Assembly (NCBI GenBank): GCA_030633635.1
Contig: DAOVSA010000036.1
Span: 1 to 6,328, forward strand
Direction of reading: 5' to 3'
DNA from: Candidatus Altarchaeota archaeon
GTDB lineage: Archaea > Altiarchaeota > Altiarchaeia > IMC4 > DAOVSA01
Length of the DNA stretch: 6,328 nt
A model generated the notes under the pieces. The model searched no databases and was not told the origin of the DNA. It saw only the letters and a list, made by a program, of their open reading frames with translations. Shown here in pieces: positions 1 to 5,670 of this stretch; the stretch's first letter is position 1, and each line of letters begins with the position of its first letter. Position numbers and translations under genes: made by a program.

Positions 1-143
1 CCAGATCGACCTGCACCCATTACAAAGATTGTTTTGGCACTTAGAATCGCATTTATCATTTGATCTATCTCTGAATCATCCAAGTCATCCATAATCTTCT
101 CTATATGTCTAATTATCATAGACATTGCACTTTTTGCTGGCAT
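1..143 (-). CDS. hxlB: 6-phospho-3-hexuloisomerase, N-terminal part (runs off the left edge)
   Basis: This was read directly from the minus strand. ATG is at 143-141 and 47 full codons follow before the window ends. The peptide starts MPAKSAMSMIIRHIEKIMDD, continues with an acidic helix (LDDSEIDQMINAILSAK), and ends in IFVMGAGRS followed by a partial Gly codon. That last segment is the first beta strand and glycine-rich phosphate-binding turn of a SIS domain. The helix-then-SIS arrangement is typical of archaeal HxlB. HxlB isomerises 3-hexulose-6-phosphate and fructose-6-phosphate; in many archaea this ribulose-monophosphate step, run in reverse, supplies ribulose-5-phosphate for nucleotide synthesis. 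The enzyme is cytosolic. The gene lies 55 bp downstream of thpR on the same strand but has its own TATA-like box about 26 bp before the ATG, with no Shine-Dalgarno, which suggests a leaderless mRNA. Another SIS sugar-phosphate isomerase is the main alternative, because only about a quarter of the protein is visible. Confidence 0.8.
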   Translation of the reverse strand, partial: MPAKSAMSMIIRHIEKIMDDLDDSEIDQMINAILSAKTIFVMGAGRS

Positions 144-162
144 ATTATACTATTTTATGTGT

Positions 163-176
163 TGTTTATATATCGA
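163..176 (-). promoter_or_regulatory. Probable archaeal TATA box for hxlB
   Basis: On the minus strand the bases 173 to 165 read ATATATAAA, preceded by an A-rich stretch. The centre of the box is about 26 bp upstream of the hxlB ATG at 143. That is the usual TATA-to-start distance in archaea, so transcription would begin at or next to the start codon. No GGAGG- or GGTGA-like ribosome site lies between the box and the ATG, which agrees with a leaderless transcript. The start site itself is inferred. Confidence 0.5.
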
Positions 177-198
177 ATTTTTTGTGTTGAACATCAAT

Positions 199-738
199 TC
201 AGCCCAGTTTAAATTCCCTCAAAACAGAATAAACTGGCCCCTTTGGTGTCAGTTTACTCTCCATTAACTCAATTTTCCTGACATCAAACCGGTCAAATAC
301 TTTTTCTCTGTTTTCATTCAAGAACTTCAATAACTTTTCTTTGTCATCTAAAAATTTAACCCTGCCTATGGTCAGGTGGGGATGAAACTTTTTATCTTCT
401 TTGAGATCTAACACATTCACTATTTTTTTGTACAGATCGATGATGCTTTCTTTACCTTCATCAACCCCCACCCATATCACGCGAATGTAATTCAAACTTG
501 GAAATACACCCACACCCCTTAAACTCATCTTAAAGGGCCCGATTCCTTCGATAAATTCTAATTTTTTGGCGATTCCTTCCGATCTTTTCTCATCCACATC
601 GCCCAAGAATTCCAACGTGAGATGTATGTTTTCGGGTTCAACCAGTTTAATACCTCTCATATCCCCGATATGGTTCTGGACACGGCTAATTTTTTCCTTT
701 AAATTCGCAGGGCACGGAATCGCAATGAATGTTCTCAT
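199..738 (-). CDS. thpR: RNA 2',3'-cyclic phosphodiesterase (2H family, ThpR/LigT)
   Basis: This 179-residue protein has the two hallmark HxTx motifs of the 2H phosphoesterase superfamily: HLTL at residues 39-42 (within NIHLTLEFLGDV) and HLTI at 121-124 (within FHPHLTIGRV). The N-terminus MRTFIAIPCP is the usual first strand of the ThpR family, and the length is typical for it. Family members hydrolyse RNA 2',3'-cyclic phosphates to 2'-phosphate ends, and some show 2'-5' RNA ligase activity in vitro. A role in RNA end repair or tRNA splicing intermediates is family knowledge, not shown here. An intron-containing tRNA lies close by, but this need not be functional. The start at 738 is the only one that keeps the N-terminal strand. 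No Shine-Dalgarno precedes it, so the mRNA may be leaderless. It is divergent from NAC, and hxlB follows on the same strand with no obvious terminator between. Confidence 0.92.
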   Translation of the reverse strand: MRTFIAIPCPANLKEKISRVQNHIGDMRGIKLVEPENIHLTLEFLGDVDEKRSEGIAKKLEFIEGIGPFKMSLRGVGVFPSLNYIRVIWVGVDEGKESIIDLYKKIVNVLDLKEDKKFHPHLTIGRVKFLDDKEKLLKFLNENREKVFDRFDVRKIELMESKLTPKGPVYSVLREFKLG

Positions 739-755
739 TTTATTTATTTTAATTC

Positions 756-807
756 ACTTAATAATTCAAAGACAAAGAATAACTTAATAATTCAAAGACA
801 AAGAATA
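756..807. repeat. 26-bp perfect tandem duplication in the thpR/NAC spacer
   Basis: Bases 756-781 and 782-807 are identical over all 26 positions. Each copy starts ACTTAATAATTC and ends AAAGAATA. The repeat is non-coding and makes up most of the spacer, so it duplicates a possible TATA element and adds 26 bp between the two divergent starts. Confidence 0.95.
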
Positions 808-811
808 AATT

Positions 812-817
812 GGTGAT
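812..817 (+). promoter_or_regulatory. Ribosome binding site of NAC
   Basis: The sequence GGTGAT sits 5 nt before the ATG at 823. It complements the 3' end of archaeal 16S rRNA (GGAGGTGATC region) and supports this start over the internal Met codon at residue 6. Confidence 0.65.
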
Positions 818-822
818 AAAAG

Positions 823-1164
823 ATGTTACCTGGTGGTATGAATCCAAGGCAGATGAAACAGATGATGAAGCGAATGGGCATAAGGACTGAAGAAATTGAT
901 GCAGAAGAGGTCGTTATTAAGTGTTTGGATAGGGAAATCGTTGTTGAGAGTCCACAGGTGATGAAAACAACAATGAGCGGACAAGAGATGTTCCAAATCT
1001 CCGGGACCATAACGGAAAGGGAACTGGAAGTGGAAATAACCCTGGATGAAGATGATGTGCGAATTGTGGTTGAGCAGGCCCAAGTTAGCGAAGATCAAGC
1101 AAGAAAGGCACTTGAAGAATCCAAAGGAGATATCGCAGGGGCGATATTGTCGCTTAAAGGTTAA
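823..1164 (+). CDS. nac: Nascent polypeptide-associated complex protein (archaeal alpha-NAC)
   Basis: This 113-residue protein has the archaeal NAC layout. A Met- and Gln-rich basic N-terminus (MLPGGMNPRQMKQMMKRMGI) precedes the beta-barrel NAC dimerisation domain at about residues 20-75. A C-terminal UBA domain follows at about 80-113, with the pattern VEQAQVSEDQARKALEES and then DIAGAILSL. Archaeal NAC forms a homodimer on the ribosome near the exit tunnel and contacts nascent chains, and its basic N-terminal part is thought to bind ribosomal RNA. The length is normal. The ATG at 823 has a good GGTGAT ribosome site and gives the conserved PGG-MNPRQMKQMMK opening. The tRNA-Gly begins 32 bp after the stop with no clear promoter of its own, so the two may share a transcript. 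The stop codon lies in the first copy of a 13-bp near-perfect tandem repeat. Confidence 0.95.
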   Translation: MLPGGMNPRQMKQMMKRMGIRTEEIDAEEVVIKCLDREIVVESPQVMKTTMSGQEMFQISGTITERELEVEITLDEDDVRIVVEQAQVSEDQARKALEESKGDIAGAILSLKG

Positions 1165-1179
1165 GTTTAAAGATTAAGT
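1154..1179. repeat. 13-bp tandem duplication (one mismatch) over the NAC stop
   Basis: Bases 1154-1166 (TTAAAGGTTAAGT) and 1167-1179 (TTAAAGATTAAGT) are adjacent and differ at one position. Copy 1 contains the NAC stop codon TAA at 1162-1164, and copy 2 lies in the gap before the tRNA. AT-rich chance similarity cannot be excluded for this one taken alone. Confidence 0.6.
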
Positions 1180-1231
1180 GGAGCAAGATAAGAAACGCGG
1201 TCGTGGTGTAGTCTGGTTATCACTCAGGCTT

Positions 1232-1291
1232 GCCAAGAGCTACTCTCTTTAGCCAAGAGCTACTCTCTTTAGCCAAGAGCTACTCTCTTTA
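1232..1291. repeat. 20-bp x3 perfect tandem repeat starting at the tRNA anticodon
   Basis: The unit GCCAAGAGCTACTCTCTTTA occurs three times without a mismatch, at 1232-1251, 1252-1271 and 1272-1291. The first copy starts exactly at anticodon base 34 and crosses the 37/intron junction. Each unit can fold on itself, with AAGAG pairing to CTCTT around a 5-nt loop, so the RNA would carry three small hairpins in a row. Confidence 0.97.
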
Positions 1292-1314
1292 TGATGTCTG
1301 GGTAGGTAGCAAAT
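1236..1314 (+). other. tRNA-Gly intron with bulge-helix-bulge splice motif
   Basis: The boundaries come from a bulge-helix-bulge that can be seen in the sequence. The central 4-bp helix is TTGC (1230-1233) with GCAA (1309-1312). The 5' bulge is CAA (1234-1236), cut after A1235. The 3' bulge is ATA (1313-1315), cut after T1314, next to the anticodon stem. Cleavage between bulge bases 2 and 3 on each strand is the rule for the archaeal splicing endonuclease and leaves a perfect 7-nt loop. The intron-side helix is imperfect: CTACTC (1240-1245) can pair with GGGTAG (1300-1305), including one G-T pair. The same CTACTC recurs at 1260 and 1280, so three alternative pairings exist. Without the two extra repeat units the intron would be 39 nt. 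Confidence 0.8.
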
Positions 1315-1349
1315 AGCCTGTAACCCGGGTTCAAATCCCGGCGACCGCA

Positions 1350-1380
1350 TTTTCTATGATTTTTTCTCATTTCTTTTATT
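1350..1380 (+). terminator. T-rich terminator region after tRNA-Gly
   Basis: The non-template strand just past the tRNA contains TTTT (1350-1353), a run of six T (1360-1365) and further T-rich blocks to 1380. Archaeal RNA polymerase often terminates at such U-tracts without a hairpin. The position between the tRNA and the cdc48 promoter fits. The exact end is not determinable. Confidence 0.5.
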
Positions 1381-1386
1381 TTATAT
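1379..1386 (+). promoter_or_regulatory. Probable TATA box of the cdc48 operon
   Basis: TTTTATAT at 1379-1386 matches the archaeal box A pattern. A start of transcription about 25 bp downstream would fall near 1408. That leaves a leader of under 20 nt before the ATG at 1427, which excludes the upstream in-frame TTG at 1388 as translation start. The upstream BRE-like part is T-rich and weak. Confidence 0.45.
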
Positions 1387-1399
1387 CTTGAAAATAAAT

Positions 1400-1417
1400 T
1401 ATAATGTATATAATGTA
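1400..1417. repeat. 9-bp perfect tandem duplication at the cdc48 leader
   Basis: TATAATGTA occurs twice back to back, at 1400-1408 and 1409-1417. It lies between the putative TATA box and the start codon, around the expected transcription start. It is short and AT-rich, so chance is possible. Confidence 0.7.
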
Positions 1418-1421
1418 AGGG
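1417..1421 (+). promoter_or_regulatory. Weak ribosome binding site of cdc48
   Basis: AAGGG at 1417-1421 lies 5 nt before ATG 1427 and 8 nt before ATG 1430. It favours one of these two adjacent Met codons over the in-frame TTG at 1388, whose extra 13 residues ([12 protein letters not shown] after the initiator) do not resemble a Cdc48 N-terminus. Confidence 0.5.
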
Positions 1422-1426
1422 ATAAA

Positions 1427-3592
1427 ATGATGGAGGAGATAACATTAAGAGTTGCGGAGGCGTTGCAGAATGATGTAGGGAGAGGTATCGCCAGAATAAA
1501 TTTAACTAGTGCCAGAAAGTTAGGTATAGGCAGTGGGGATATCCTAGAGATAAAGGGAAAAAAAACAACGGCAACAATCGTATGGCTGGGGCATCCAGAA
1601 GATGAGGGCTTAGATATCCTCCGGATAGATGGTTTAACTAGACAAAATTCTGGGTCACTACTGGGAGATAAAGTGAGGGTAAGGAAAGCCGAGGTTCATG
1701 ATGCAAAGAGAGTTGTTATCGCACCGACGAAGCATGAAATACAACTTGGTGGTGATTTTGCAGATCATCTAAAGAGACGTCTGTTGGGTAGACCTTTAAT
1801 AAAGGGGGATAATTTTTCCATCGGTATTTTGGGGCAGGCAATTCCATTTGCGGTGGCTACAACCCATCCAGCCGGCATAATTCAAATAACTGAGGTTACA
1901 GATCTGGAGGTGCGAAGCAAACCAGTAACTGTTGAGGCAGCTGTTCCAACGGTTAGATATGAGGATATCGGCGGCTTGAAAGATGAGATAAACAGGGTGA
2001 GGGAGATGATAGAGCTACCGATGAAACATCCAGAGCTATTCGAAAAAGTTGGTATTGCGCCACCAAAAGGTGTTTTGTTGTATGGGCCGTCCGGAACCGG
2101 AAAAACTCTGCTTGCAAAGGCGGTAGCATCCGAGACAAACGCTCATTTTATCCTGATAAATGGACCAGAGATAATGAATAAGTATTATGGTCAATCCGAG
2201 GAAAATCTGAGGAATATTTTTCAAGAAGCAGAAAAAAATGCTCCCTCTATCATATTTATAGATGAGATCGATTCTATAGCGCCAAAGAGAGAGGAAACAC
2301 GTGGGGAGGTTGAAAGGCGGGTTGTTGCACAATTACTGGCTCTGATGGATGGTCTGGTTGCCAGGGGCAATGTCGTGGTTATCGCAGCAACAAATCGTCA
2401 GGATGCTTTAGATCCCGCTTTGAGAAGACCTGGAAGATTTGATAGGGAAATAGAGATCGGGGTTCCGGATAGAGAGGGAAGAAGAGAGATATTACAGATA
2501 CACACGCGGGCCATGCCAATTGAGAAGGACGAAAAAGATAAGATATTGGATGAGATGGCATCCGTTACTCACGGTTATGTTGGGGCAGATCTGGAGGCTT
2601 TAGCGAGAGAAGCGGCGATGACTGCTTTAAAAAGAATTTTACCGGAGATCGATCTGGAAAAGGAAGAAATTCCAGCACATGTTTTGGAGAGTCTCCGCGT
2701 GAAAAGGGATGACTTTGTAGAGGCGTTGAAGGATATTGAACCATCGGCGTTGAGGGAGGTATTGATAGAGATACCAACCGTGGTCTGGGAGGATATTGGC
2801 GGCCTCAAAGAGGTAAAACAAAAATTGATAGAGGCTGTAGAGTGGCCACTCAAATATCCAGAGGCGTTTAAAAAAATGGGGATACGGACGCCCAAAGGCA
2901 TATTGCTTTATGGTCCCCCCGGTTGTGGTAAAACCCTGCTTGCCAAAGCGGCGGCAAATGAATCTGAGGCAAATTTTATCTCCATTAAAGGCCCTGCTGT
3001 CTTATCAAAATGGGTAGGCGAAAGTGAAAAGAGGATAAGAGAGATATTTAAAAAGGCAAGACAAACCTCACCAACTATAATATTTTTCGATGAACTCGAT
3101 GCAGTCGCTCCGAGAAGGGGGGTTTATACGGGGAGCCACGTCACAGAGACGGTTTTGAATCAAATTTTAACCGAAATCGATGGAATGGAGGCACTGGAGA
3201 ATGTAATCGTCATTGGAGCCACAAATAGGGCGGATATGCTGGATCCAGCATTATTGCGGCCTGGCAGATTCGATTTTTTGATTTTTGTTTCATCTCCAGA
3301 TAAAGAAGCTCGTTTGGAGACCTTCAAGATTCACACCAAGGATATGCCACTAAAGGATGTGGATCTTACTGAATTGGCCAAAAAAACCTCAGGATATACC
3401 GGTGCGGATATCGAAGGATTATGCAGGGAGGCTGGAATGTTTTCTCTGAGGGAAAACATCAAGGGAGGTTTTGTTACACAGGAACACTTCGAGAAGGCAC
3501 TGAAAAAGGTAAAACCATCATTACCAAGGGAAGAAGCGGAAAGATACAAAAGAATACAGGAAGGAGAATTATTAACGCCGGCATACGGCTAG
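1427..3592 (+). CDS. cdc48: Cdc48/VAT-type double-ring AAA+ ATPase
   Basis: From ATG 1427 the protein has 721 residues, normal for archaeal Cdc48 (VAT, p97-like). The N domain (about 1-185) opens with [20 protein letters not shown], the conserved double-psi barrel start. Ring D1 has Walker A GPSGTGKT (220-227), pore loop KYYG, Walker B FIDEID (277-282) and arginine fingers in RRPGR (333-337). Ring D2 has Walker A GPPGCGKT (496-503), pore loop KWVG, Walker B FFDELD (553-558) and arginines 611 and 614 in LRPGR. All catalytic motifs are intact, so both rings should hydrolyse ATP. Such hexamers unfold proteins in the cytosol and can feed the 20S proteasome. The extreme C-terminus PAYG ends in Ala-Tyr-Gly, a weak version of the proteasome-docking HbYX motif. 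It is the first gene of a probable operon with the channel gene 15 bp downstream. Confidence 0.97.
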   Translation: MMEEITLRVAEALQNDVGRGIARINLTSARKLGIGSGDILEIKGKKTTATIVWLGHPEDEGLDILRIDGLTRQNSGSLLGDKVRVRKAEVHDAKRVVIAPTKHEIQLGGDFADHLKRRLLGRPLIKGDNFSIGILGQAIPFAVATTHPAGIIQITEVTDLEVRSKPVTVEAAVPTVRYEDIGGLKDEINRVREMIELPMKHPELFEKVGIAPPKGVLLYGPSGTGKTLLAKAVASETNAHFILINGPEIMNKYYGQSEENLRNIFQEAEKNAPSIIFIDEIDSIAPKREETRGEVERRVVAQLLALMDGLVARGNVVVIAATNRQDALDPALRRPGRFDREIEIGVPDREGRREILQIHTRAMPIEKDEKDKILDEMASVTHGYVGADLEALAREAAMTALKRILPEIDLEKEEIPAHVLESLRVKRDDFVEALKDIEPSALREVLIEIPTVVWEDIGGLKEVKQKLIEAVEWPLKYPEAFKKMGIRTPKGILLYGPPGCGKTLLAKAAANESEANFISIKGPAVLSKWVGESEKRIREIFKKARQTSPTIIFFDELDAVAPRRGVYTGSHVTETVLNQILTEIDGMEALENVIVIGATNRADMLDPALLRPGRFDFLIFVSSPDKEARLETFKIHTKDMPLKDVDLTELAKKTSGYTGADIEGLCREAGMFSLRENIKGGFVTQEHFEKALKKVKPSLPREEAERYKRIQEGELLTPAYG

Positions 3593-3607
3593 ATTCCAAG
3601 TGATATA

Positions 3608-4621
3608 ATGTCTATGATGTCTAAAAAAGTAAATGTAATACTTTTGGTGTTGTGTATCGTGTTGTGTATCGGAACCATTGGTTCTCATTACATGATAGAA
3701 CACCCAGATACGCATGAATCGTTAACATGGCTTGAATCGTTTTATTTTACGATAATCACAATAACCACGATAGGTTACGGGTATTATCATCCAGTAACCA
3801 GCATGGGTTATGTTCTCACCATATTTTTAGCATTATCTGGTATCGGGGTATTATTTTATTTCTTTCGTTTAATTATTGATGAAGCATTTAGCAAGGAATT
3901 CAAAGAAAAAAGAATGAAATCAGCAGCATTGAGAGAAATGGAGGGGATTAAGGATCACATTATAGTATGCGGAGCTGGCAGAGTTGGTATAGAGATACTT
4001 AAGGAATTAGAAAGAGAAAACAAAAGATTCGTGGCGATAGATAAGAATTCGGAAGTGGTGAATAAATTGGTGTCTGAGAAAATGCTGGCGATAGAAAACG
4101 ACGCCACTACTGATGAGGGTTTAATTGCCGCTGGAATTGAAAGAGCTGGTACAATAATTGCGGCGTTAGATAATGACTCAGATAACGTCTACATCATAAT
4201 ATCTGCAGTACAACTCAATCCAAAGATAAAGATTATCGGAAGATCATGTGATGAGAAATCGGTGGAGAAGATGAAAAGAGCCGGGGCAGATGAAGTGATC
4301 GTGCCATTAAAAGAGGGTGGTAAAAGTATTGTAAGGGCGGTTACTGAGCCGGAAGTTGGCGATGTTTTGAGGGATATGGTGGCAGAGGCGGAAATCTTTG
4401 AGTTCGTTATCGAGAAGGGATCCAGATTCGTAGGAAATACCCTCGGTAAGATAAAACCAATGAAGAAAACCGGCACGAGAATCATCGGTGTAAAAAGAAA
4501 CGGGGAAATAATAATTAATCCAGAGTTGGATTTTATTTTTAACGAGGGGGATATTATAGTCGCGATAGGACATGAAAAGCAGAGGGAAAGGCTCAAAGAG
4601 TTTATAAACGGTAGAGAATAA
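3608..4621 (+). CDS. 2TM-RCK (MthK-like) potassium channel with TrkA-N and TrkA-C domains
   Basis: This 337-residue membrane protein begins with a first transmembrane helix at about 8-29. A pore helix (about 43-53) and the potassium selectivity filter TIGYG (54-58) follow, then a second helix at about 66-90. The cytosolic part is an RCK N domain (about 116-240) with Rossmann signature CGAGRVGIEIL and Asp at the end of strand two (VAID), then a TrkA-C domain (about 262-335). The order matches calcium- or nucleotide-gated MthK-type channels, which work as tetramers with an octameric gating ring. The residue after the filter is Tyr59 where Asp is usual (GYGD). Helix one contains a 12-bp in-frame duplication (VLCI twice). 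Met103 or Met111, at the linker, could start a free RCK subunit as in MthK. Three clustered ATGs (3608, 3614, 3617) make the exact start uncertain. The gene lies between cdc48 and egsA. Confidence 0.9.
   Translation: MSMMSKKVNVILLVLCIVLCIGTIGSHYMIEHPDTHESLTWLESFYFTIITITTIGYGYYHPVTSMGYVLTIFLALSGIGVLFYFFRLIIDEAFSKEFKEKRMKSAALREMEGIKDHIIVCGAGRVGIEILKELERENKRFVAIDKNSEVVNKLVSEKMLAIENDATTDEGLIAAGIERAGTIIAALDNDSDNVYIIISAVQLNPKIKIIGRSCDEKSVEKMKRAGADEVIVPLKEGGKSIVRAVTEPEVGDVLRDMVAEAEIFEFVIEKGSRFVGNTLGKIKPMKKTGTRIIGVKRNGEIIINPELDFIFNEGDIIVAIGHEKQRERLKEFINGRE
3647..3670. repeat. 12-bp in-frame tandem duplication in the channel gene
   Basis: GTGTTGTGTATC occurs twice at 3647-3658 and 3659-3670, encoding Val-Leu-Cys-Ile twice (residues 14-21) in the first transmembrane helix. 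Codons are identical, which points to a recent duplication rather than selection for the residues alone. Confidence 0.9.
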
Positions 4622-4656
4622 AGGTAGGAAATAGGAGCGGTATATGTGGAAATTAA

Positions 4657-5670
4657 ATGAAGAACATAGAATTGCCAAGAAGGATTGTGGTTGGAGGTGG
4701 CGCAATCCACCTGATTGTAGATTTATGCAGAGATCTGGGTTTGAAAGGGAATCCATTGGTTATTTCCGGACAGCAAACGTATGAGATCGCAGGCAAGAAG
4801 ATCAGAAATGAGTTTTCATCTGGAGTTGAGATAGTCAAAGATTCATCAGATATTGGGATCAAACACATCCTGGATAGGATCAAAAAGGACGAAATAGACT
4901 TCGTAGTTGGTGTTGGAGGCGGTCAAACGATTGATGTTGGAAAATTTTGTGCGTATAAATCCGGAATTCCATTTATAAGCGTGCCAACTGCGGCATCTCA
5001 TGACGGAATTGCATCTCCGAGGGTTTCATTGAAAAGGAAAGGTCCTGTTTCAATTAAGGTACATTCTCCTCTGGCAATGATCGCAGATACAGAGATAATC
5101 GGAAACGCCCCGTATAGATTGCTGGCCGCGGGATGTAGTGATGCAATATCTAATTATACAGCGGTTCTGGATTGGAAGTTGGCAAGGGATGAAAAGAATG
5201 AATATTACGGGGATTATGCTGCCAATTTGTCTTTGCTTAGTGCACAGGTGGTTATGGAAAATGCTGAATCTATAAGGACAAAAAAGGACATCAGCACGGT
5301 GGTCGAGGCTTTGATATCGAGTGGTATCGCGATCGGGATCGCAGGTTCCTCAAGACCCTGTTCCGGCTCTGAACATCTGTTCAGTCATGCTTTGGACACC
5401 ATTGCACCAACTCTGGCATTACATGGAGAGCAATGTGGCGTTGGTGCGATAATGATGGCATATCTACATGACTCAGATTGGATCGGGATCAGAAGAGCAT
5501 TAAAAATCATTGGAGCTCCAATTAATGCAAAAGAGCTCGGAATCGGTGAGAAATATGTCGTCAAGGCGTTAACCATAGCACATAAAATCAGAGACAGGTA
5601 TACGATCCTGAGAGATGGTTTGAGTCATGATGAAGCGAGGGAATTGGCGAAGGTTACTGGCGTGATCTAA
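4657..5670 (+). CDS. egsA: sn-glycerol-1-phosphate dehydrogenase [NAD(P)+]
   Basis: This 337-residue protein belongs to the archaeal G1PDH branch of the iron/zinc alcohol and glycerol dehydrogenase fold. It reduces dihydroxyacetone phosphate to sn-glycerol-1-phosphate, the first committed step of archaeal ether lipids. Visible motifs are the nucleotide-binding GVGGGQTIDVGK (85-96) and PTAASHDGIASPRVS (110-124). Likely metal ligands are Asp162 in AAGCSDAISNYTAV, His240 in SGSEHLFSHALD and His256 in LHGEQCGVG. The opening MKNIELPRRIVVGGGAI is the expected N-terminus, so ATG 4657 is chosen. An upstream ATG at 4644 is out of frame and the GTG at 4646 stops after four codons. The nearest ribosome-site candidate is GTGGA (4646-4650), with GGAG further away at 4634. 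It is third in the apparent operon, 35 bp after the channel gene, and converges on rpl11. The length is close to the family norm of about 340-350. Confidence 0.95.
   Translation: MKNIELPRRIVVGGGAIHLIVDLCRDLGLKGNPLVISGQQTYEIAGKKIRNEFSSGVEIVKDSSDIGIKHILDRIKKDEIDFVVGVGGGQTIDVGKFCAYKSGIPFISVPTAASHDGIASPRVSLKRKGPVSIKVHSPLAMIADTEIIGNAPYRLLAAGCSDAISNYTAVLDWKLARDEKNEYYGDYAANLSLLSAQVVMENAESIRTKKDISTVVEALISSGIAIGIAGSSRPCSGSEHLFSHALDTIAPTLALHGEQCGVGAIMMAYLHDSDWIGIRRALKIIGAPINAKELGIGEKYVVKALTIAHKIRDRYTILRDGLSHDEARELAKVTGVI

Larger units (their letters stand above)
739..822. promoter_or_regulatory. Divergent promoter region between thpR and NAC
   Basis: This 84-bp AT-rich spacer must carry promoters for both genes. 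The TATA-like element TTAATAAT occurs twice, because it lies inside a 26-bp tandem duplication: at 758-765 and 784-791. The right copy is about 32 bp before the NAC ATG, which allows a short leader containing the ribosome site at 812-817. The left copy, read on the minus strand as TTATTAAG at 764-757, is 19 to 26 bp before the thpR ATG, consistent with a leaderless thpR transcript. The assignment of one copy to each direction is inference. Confidence 0.35.
1197..1349 (+). tRNA. tRNA-Gly(GCC) with a 79-nt intron at position 37/38
   Basis: All four stems can be drawn. The acceptor GCGGTCG (1197-1203) pairs with CGACCGC (1342-1348), and A1349 is the discriminator. The D arm spans 1206-1223 with GTG/CAC pairing and GG in the loop. 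The anticodon stem CAGGC (1225-1229) pairs with GCCTG (1316-1320). The T stem CCGGG (1325-1329) pairs with CCCGG (1337-1341) around TTCAAAT. The anticodon loop after splicing is TTGCCAA, with anticodon GCC at 1232-1234, reading GGC and GGU. The CCA end is not encoded. The intron occupies 1236-1314 and contains most of a threefold 20-bp repeat. The gene follows NAC closely and is followed by T-rich sequence. Its four perfect stems argue for a working tRNA despite the expanded intron. Confidence 0.93.

Noticed and set aside
144..198. Small gene or RNA between thpR and hxlB
   Set aside because: The 55-bp gap is fully accounted for by a TATA box and promoter surroundings; no hairpin or reading frame stands out.
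566..787. Plus-strand 73-codon frame opposite thpR
   Set aside because: It is antisense to the conserved HxTL region of thpR, and its C-terminal part is the translated tandem repeat of the spacer.
1231..1349. tRNA pseudogene or broken tRNA because of the long insert in the anticodon loop
   Set aside because: Removing 1236-1314 restores a perfect 7-nt loop and the bulge-helix-bulge bases are in place, so an intron at the canonical 37/38 site explains it better.
1200..1350. CRISPR-like array, from three regular copies at 20-bp spacing
   Set aside because: The copies are directly adjacent without unique spacers and lie inside a tRNA with four perfect stems, so this is a tandem expansion in an intron.
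1388..1426. In-frame TTG start that would add 13 residues to Cdc48
   Set aside because: The added residues lack any Cdc48 resemblance, contain the translated 9-bp tandem repeat, and lie at or before the expected transcription start; two ATG codons with an AAGGG site follow at 1427 and 1430.
3256..3274. Apparent loss of an arginine finger in Cdc48 D2 (GRFDF rather than GRFDR)
   Set aside because: The two arginines that act as fingers, in LRPGR, are kept; the position after FD is variable in the family (Gln in human p97).
4189..4756. Long minus-strand open frames (149 and 173 codons) opposite the channel gene
   Set aside because: They lie antisense to a well-supported channel gene and the start of egsA, have low-complexity Ser/Ile-rich translations and no recognisable domain. 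They are shadows.
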